From positions 350,109-414,108 of the forward strand of contig NW_019775433.1 of assembly GCF_001039355.2 (NCBI RefSeq): DNA of 64,000 nucleotides, given 5' to 3'. This document shows positions 58,801 through 64,000 of this stretch, one piece after another. The position numbers and the translations under genes are program-made. The notes under the pieces were generated by a model. The model had not been told where the DNA came from and did no database searches. It saw only the letters and a program-made list of their open reading frames with translations. Positions within the stretch are counted from its first letter, which is position 1; every line of letters starts with the position of its first letter. The stretch comes from Lingula anatina. Lineage: Eukaryota; Brachiopoda; Lingulata; Lingulida; Lingulidae.

Positions 58801-61800
58801 GTAATCAATAATAATTTCATCTCAAAGTACTTATTAAGTCAGACATAAATGTACGTGACAAGATTAATGATAGTTCATAATTGATCTTTTGGATTCAAAA
58901 ATACATACGCATTTCAAATTAATAAACTCTTTCAAGTTTATGTCTAATTGGAACATTCTTTGTCTGATATTTCATTTTGAAATTGTCAAGTACATAGAGT
59001 GCATACATTTCTATAACTGACGTACTGTCATATTCAGGACCTCTGAAGAATAACTGGCCATGCCACCCTGAGAAGGTACTGGTCTCTCATCTCCCAGATA
59101 ATAACGAGATCATCTCCTACGGCAGCGGCTATGGCGGCAACTCTCTCCTGGGGAAGAAATGTTTCGCCTTGAGATTGGGCAGCATTATAGCTCGGGATGA
59201 GGGCTGGCTGGCAGAACACATGCTGGTCAGTGGCGAGATTTATCTATTTATTTATTTATTTATTTATTATGTTTTTGTATGTAATAAAGCAAAAGTTTTT
59301 TAATGCAATTGGGTATTCAGAAGATTTTGTATAAGATTTGAGCACATGTAAACACACAGAATCTAATATTTCACATTCCTGATAAAATTAAATATTTGTA
59401 TGAAAAACGTATTCGATTGATAAAGAAGCTTAATTAGCAGGTATTCCATCATATTTGTGTTTTTTCTAAGCAATGTAATTTCTTATGCACATGTTAGGAA
59501 TTGAAAACGTTCCCTTAATATTTTTTGTTATGAGCATCATTTGTTTATATTTCAGTATAACATAAAGGTGCATGATTATTTTAAATGATATTTCATTCAT
59601 TCAACATTTTTATCCCCAATCAGATTCTTGGCATCACCAACCCTGCTGGGAAGAAGAAATACATTGCAGCAGCATTCCCCAGTGCATGTGGTAAAACCAA
59701 CCTGGCCATGATGAACCCTACACTCCCGGGGTACAAGATCGAGTGCGTGGGTGACGACATCGCCTGGATGAGATTTGATGACCGGGGGCAGCTGCGTGCT
59801 ATCAACCCAGAGGCTGGCTTCTTTGGTGTGGCGCCCGGTAAGATATTGATAATTGATTTATTTTTGTCAAGTTGTCTTTCAAGCCTAAATGATATGTGTC
59901 ATCCAAGGTACGTGTGATTGTAAGATTTATAAGCCTATAATTGTTTTAAGTCATATGTCTATGCAAGTAGTTTGTGTAGAATTTTTTTTTTTTTTTTTTT
60001 TTTTTTGTATATGTTTTCATACAAAAAATTAATATTTTAAAACAAGAAGGAATTTATGTAGTTTTTAACAACAAAAAAAAAGAGAGCTTTCGTCATCTTA
60101 ATGGGTTTACCAATTCTATTTTGTCATCAAAATATCTTGAGTATTTATGTTATTTAGTAGCATTTCTGTTTTGATTTTCATCTTTTTGAACTTTTATATT
60201 AAGAAGTAATAAATTAATGACAAAAATCTTTGGATGCCCGTTTCAGGAACATCCAATAAAACCAACCCCAATGCTATGGCAACCATCAGGAAGAACACAA
60301 TCTTCACCAACGTTGCAGAGACCAGTGATGGTGGTGTCTGGTGGGAGGACATCAACGAGGATCCAGCAGAGGGAGTCACCATCACCTCCTGGCTAGGCCA
60401 GGAGAACTGGACAAAGGACAGTGGGAAACCTGCAGCACACCCCAACTCCAGGTAAGATTGTGTTCATGGGCACACCTAACACAATGTTGAGATTGCTCAT
60501 TGACACACATAACACAACCTTCATTTTTCCCATTTACAGTTTATTGCAACAAACGGGGAACCCAACTCTCTTTGTGACAGTTATGAAAAATATAGGAACT
60601 GATAATCTTAAATAAGTTCAGTTTAAATCAACTAATAACAGTTGTTGAGATTTACAGGAATTCAAACACAAGTTAAACTCCAACATATTGAAGAAATTCA
60701 ACCAGTTGCAATTCAAATATTTCCAATTTTATATCTTTCTGTTAAACTGACATATTCCAATAAATCTACTTCCAGGTTCTGCACCCCTGCCTCCCAATGT
60801 CCCATCATAGACCCCAACTGGGAGTCTTCAGAGGGTGTACCAATCGAAGCAATAATCTTTGGTGGCAGGAGACCAGAAGGAGTTCCCCTTGTGTACGAGA
60901 CCTTCAGCTGGCGCCATGGAGTATTTGTGGGCAGTGCCATGAGATCAGAGGCCACAGCCGCTGCTGAACACAAAGGTGAATTTAAATTAAGTTTTGTCAT
61001 CTTTGGATGTCATGGTTTAATTGTATGTGGAGCTGAATATGCCATAAACAAATAGGGAAGCATTAGATGCATTTGAGTTTTTTGTGGAAGTTTGTTTTTT
61101 ATTAAAGAGTAGCGTAGAACATTAAATTAAGTTTTAGGAATGCAAGAGAGAAAATTATTTTCAGCCAATAAAATAGAATTCCAGTCACAGTTAAGATAAA
61201 AAAAAATGCGCTGATTTTTCTGATTGCACATCCAGATTGAACTGAACATCATATTAAATATTTCAAGTAAAAAAAATTAATTAAAATACTAAAACGTAAT
61301 AATTTAAATTTTTGCTTCCAGCCAAGGTCCTGATGCATGATCCTTTTGCCATGCGTCCATTCTTTGGCTACAACTTCGGCCATTATCTGAAACACTGGCT
61401 CAGTATGGAGCAGAAACCTGGTGTACATATCCCAAAGATCTACCACGTTAACTGGTTCCGTAAGGGACAGGATGGCAAGTTCCTCTGGCCAGGATTTGGT
61501 GAAAATACCCGTGTTTTGGACTGGATCTTCCGCCGTCTGGATGGAGAGGACTGCACCATGGAAACGCCTATAGGTCTGGTGCCAAAAGATAACTCTCTAA
61601 ACCTTGAAGGCTTGAAAGATAAAGTCGATTTGGATGCCCTGTTTAACATCCCGCGAGAGTTTTGGCTAGATGAAGTGGAGGCCATTCGTAAATATTACTA
61701 TGAGCAAGTCAATGATGATCTTCCTGATGAGATTGCAGAAGAGCTGAATGCTCTGCATGATCGTGTTTCAGCCATGCGCGAAGCAAGCGCTTCTCAGCTA

Positions 61801-61803
61801 TAG
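55803..61803 (+). CDS. PCK1: Phosphoenolpyruvate carboxykinase (GTP), nine exons
   Basis: Catalyses oxaloacetate + GTP to PEP + GDP + CO2, the entry step of gluconeogenesis. Exons: 55803-55828, 57539-57823, 58091-58275, 58451-58654, 59038-59225, 59624-59837, 60247-60451, 60776-60975, 61322-61803. All are GT-AG; they total 1,989 nt, giving 662 residues. Visible motifs: [20 protein letters not shown] (its Arg equals substrate-binding Arg87 of the vertebrate enzyme); [27 protein letters not shown]-loop PSACGKTN (about 316-322) with the mobile-lid Cys; ECVGDDIAW (metal Asp pair about 340-341); [58 protein letters not shown]. The N-terminus MPPAPPEKI is short and lacks a mitochondrial presequence, so it is probably cytosolic. 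The ATG has an A at -3. In molluscs it may also serve anaerobic succinate metabolism. The symbol denotes the family, not PCK1/PCK2 orthology. Confidence 0.97.
56850..56884 (+). promoter_or_regulatory. FOXO + CRE + DR2 cluster in PEPCK intron 1
   Basis: Within 35 bases: GTAAACAA (56850-56857, reverse complement of the FOXO core), TGACGTCA (56862-56869, perfect palindromic CRE) and AGGTGA-AA-AGGTCA (56871-56884, nuclear-receptor half-sites as a direct repeat spaced by 2). CCAAT follows at 56926-56930. The surroundings are GC-richer than the rest of the intron. All three site types are known inputs to vertebrate PCK1. Activity is inferred. Confidence 0.4.
59246..59268 (+). repeat. (TTTA)n microsatellite in PEPCK intron 5
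   Basis: About six TTTA units shortly after the donor of exon 5. Confidence 0.85.
59982..60006 (+). repeat. T25 homopolymer in PEPCK intron 6
   Basis: Twenty-five T bases, well away from the next acceptor at 60245-60246. Confidence 0.85.
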
Positions 61804-63011
61804 ACATAAGTGATCTGGTTAGACTAATAGAGAGGAAAGTGACATTTTATTTTGCATTCTCATTTCAGCTTGGATTTGCATTATAAAGATAAATGAGCAT
61901 GGCATATTTTTTATGGAAGGAGTTAATGTCCTTATTTTGAGGATTTATATATTGCACAATATAGAACTTGACATGTTGAACACAGAGATGAAACCCTTCA
62001 CTGTATGTGGAGATTGAAAGGTTCTTTGTGTCGATCCTTTGGATACCAAATTTCAGGGCTATATATTACAATTTTCCATGAAAAGTCAGTTTGCAGCAGA
62101 GTGGAAAGACACTTGGGATTCTTTTTATGTGATACTAGTATTTTGAAAGTGTTTTAACTTTTAAGAAAAGTGTGTGTTTAAGATTTTGTGCACCAGAACA
62201 TTTTGTTTTTCAGTTTTAAACAGATCCAGTTGTGGTCTTATAATAACAAATTTTTAGATTTTAACCCCAAATCATGAAATCTTCAACACAGACTGGGTTC
62301 ATGTTTTGAGAGCAATAATATTTTATTAAGATTCCAAATTTATATATCTCTGAATATAGACACACATAGACTTCACACATAAATTCTTACATTTTATACA
62401 TATGAATATAAATTTATATGATACATTATATACATATTTGTAAATACTCCATTACATCGTTGAATATTGATTGCAATTTGAGCTGCTTGTTACAAGTTGG
62501 AAATTTCAAAATATAGCATATATGTATACGGGGGTGGAGAGTGAATTAGGGCAGCTTGAATAATTTTTAAATAAATATATGTGTACAGTAACATTTCAAT
62601 GCAGATACTTACATCAAATATTATCATGTAAAAGTCAACTTTAAGACTCAGAAGGTACTGGGAAAAGTAACCTTGAAGCTTTTTATTTCTACTTCTCAGT
62701 TTAGTATCATGCACCAAGGGAAAGTTTGTTTCTGAGGAATAAATCATATTTTACATAAATATTTTATTTGTTGTGGCTTACTGCAAAGCTGGTAGAATCA
62801 TACTGTGTCATTTCAGCAGTTTTCATTTCGATGGGGAACCTCACAATCGAAGTCTGCAACTCTTATTTACAAAGCACCTTTTTTGTATGGCTACAATTAT
62901 AATTGATCAAAATATACATATAAATTTTGGATTTGCTGGTAGAATCAAACTGCACCATTCTGCAATTGAAGATGCTAGCAACATAAAGCATATTTTCCAA
63001 CTGATGTCCTA

Positions 63012-63075
<64 letters not shown>

Positions 63076-63390
63076 GTTCGATTCCATTTGGCAAATTTTT
63101 TACTTTGTAAAATGTAAAACTAACACATATATTATCTATCTACAAAAGTAATTAAAAATTAAGTAAAATGAAAGAAGGTGTATAATCTATCTAATCAATA
63201 AATTAAGTTAAATAAAAATAGTGCACATTCCTCCCATTATGCTATGTGCAACATCTCTTGAGTGTGAAGTAACATATGTATACAAAACGAAAATGAGATG
63301 CTGACCAACTCAAGAACATCCTGGACTACTGTACATTTATCAGTATGAGATACCACAACAACAAAGAAACCAATCTAAATGTCAGCTGTA
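61804..63390. other. PEPCK 3' UTR and convergent intergenic space
   Basis: AT-rich sequence after the stop codon. AATAAA-type signals on the plus strand occur at 62570-62575 and 62738-62743; the functional one cannot be chosen. Contains an (AT)n microsatellite at 63014-63071. No ORF of interest. Confidence 0.5.
63014..63071 (+). repeat. (AT)n microsatellite
   Basis: About 29 AT units in the PEPCK 3' flank. Confidence 0.95.
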
Positions 63391-63399
63391 AAAGTACAT

Positions 63400-63960
63400 A
63401 CCATTAAGTAGACTTTTTTATTGCACTCTACTCGAAACCAAACATGAAGACTGATTCTTCTGGTACACGTTTCGGTAAAAATCCATCCCATTGTTCATGA
63501 ATTACATCATTTGTAATTGTTAAGTTGGCACAGTTCCGATACAATCCATGTACCAAGACAGAGAGCAGAAGTGACCTTGAAGGTCACGGAGTCTATTCCA
63601 GTGGTGTCATGGACAGAGAGGCCACATACCCCAGAGCTGTCTGAAGTGATGTCAGACAGTACCCTTCCTCGCCCATTAAATAGCTGGAAAATAAAAAATA
63701 TGTTCATAAATCGACAATCAAGAAATTTCTCATCTTACCCTTCACAAATAAGATGTCCATGGAAAGCAACAATTCTGTTGCAGCTATTGAACATATTACT
63801 ATCAATCCAATACAATGCCTCATCTCTTGTGAATGGACTCTCACAACCAACCAGGGGATGCCTGGGGATGTTTCTATCAATTAACTCTAATATCTCACTC
63901 AGGCCCATGGCCAGCAATTTCAAGAGTTTTTTTTCTTTTTTGAAAAAGTGAACCTTTTAC
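63400..63960 (-). CDS. Probable 3' end of an unidentified minus-strand gene
   Basis: Minus-strand exon ending at 63739 reads SEILELIDRNIPRHPLVG, then SPFTRDEALYWIDSN, NSCNRIVAFHGHLICEG, followed by a strong donor (GTAAGAT from 63738). A strong acceptor (TTTTTATTTTCCAG) opens a second exon at 63683, only 53 bases away. The phase-2 join stays open for about 29 more codons to a TAG at 63593-63595; another frame of that exon is open longer, so the terminus is uncertain. A minus-strand AATAAA (TTTATT on plus, 63417-63422) would end the transcript. I do not recognise the family. The upstream exons are outside the window. The 53-base intron is short and argues for caution. Confidence 0.35.
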
Positions 63961-64000
63961 AATGAAACCTTTGAGTACCTAGATCAAACTAGAGGATCAG

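Overview
The window is nuclear DNA from an animal, most likely a mollusc or another lophotrochozoan. It has GT-AG introns, low gene density, many microsatellites and long G/C homopolymers. Its first gene is the C-terminal part of a myosin-chitin synthase, a fusion known from molluscs and related lophotrochozoans. All coordinates, splice joins and residue numbers were worked out by eye; no search or alignment was run.

Layout: (1) 1-12152, plus strand: 13 exons of the myosin-chitin synthase, from the myosin converter/IQ helix through a basic linker and the membrane-embedded GT2 chitin synthase to the stop codon. The motor exons lie left of the window. (2) 12153-22720: intergenic, with homopolymers, one 385-base gap, a 170-bp TIR element and a possible non-coding first exon for the next gene. 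(3) 22721-43809, plus strand: a PHLPP-type PH-domain leucine-rich-repeat protein phosphatase. Its 15 internal exons (PH, LRR, PP2C) occur twice, at 24122-32784 and 32786-41849, about 1 % different in coding sequence and separated by a single N. One copy plus the flanking exons gives a normal 1,709-residue protein, so the tandem copy is most likely two alleles placed in series by the assembler. The two copies also show transposon and indel polymorphisms, including a TTAA-flanked MITE family. (4) 43810-55640: intergenic and repeat-rich, with a 378-base gap inside a poly-C tract and an 869-bp inverted-repeat element. (5) 55803-61803, plus strand: a complete nine-exon GTP-type phosphoenolpyruvate carboxykinase (662 residues, cytosolic-type N-terminus). 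It has a TATA box, a CRE-like and a FOXO-type site upstream, and a compact FOXO/CRE/nuclear-receptor-like cluster in intron 1. (6) 63400-64000, minus strand: probable 3' end of an unidentified gene.

The three main genes are not a functional cluster. The synthase makes chitin at the plasma membrane (in molluscs tied to shell and cuticle), PHLPP damps AKT/PKC signalling, and PEPCK is the entry step of gluconeogenesis. PHLPP (through AKT and FOXO) and PEPCK belong to the same insulin-signalling axis, but their adjacency is probably coincidental. The most striking items are the false or very recent intragenic duplication, the active-looking MITE family inside it, and the candidate enhancer in PEPCK intron 1.
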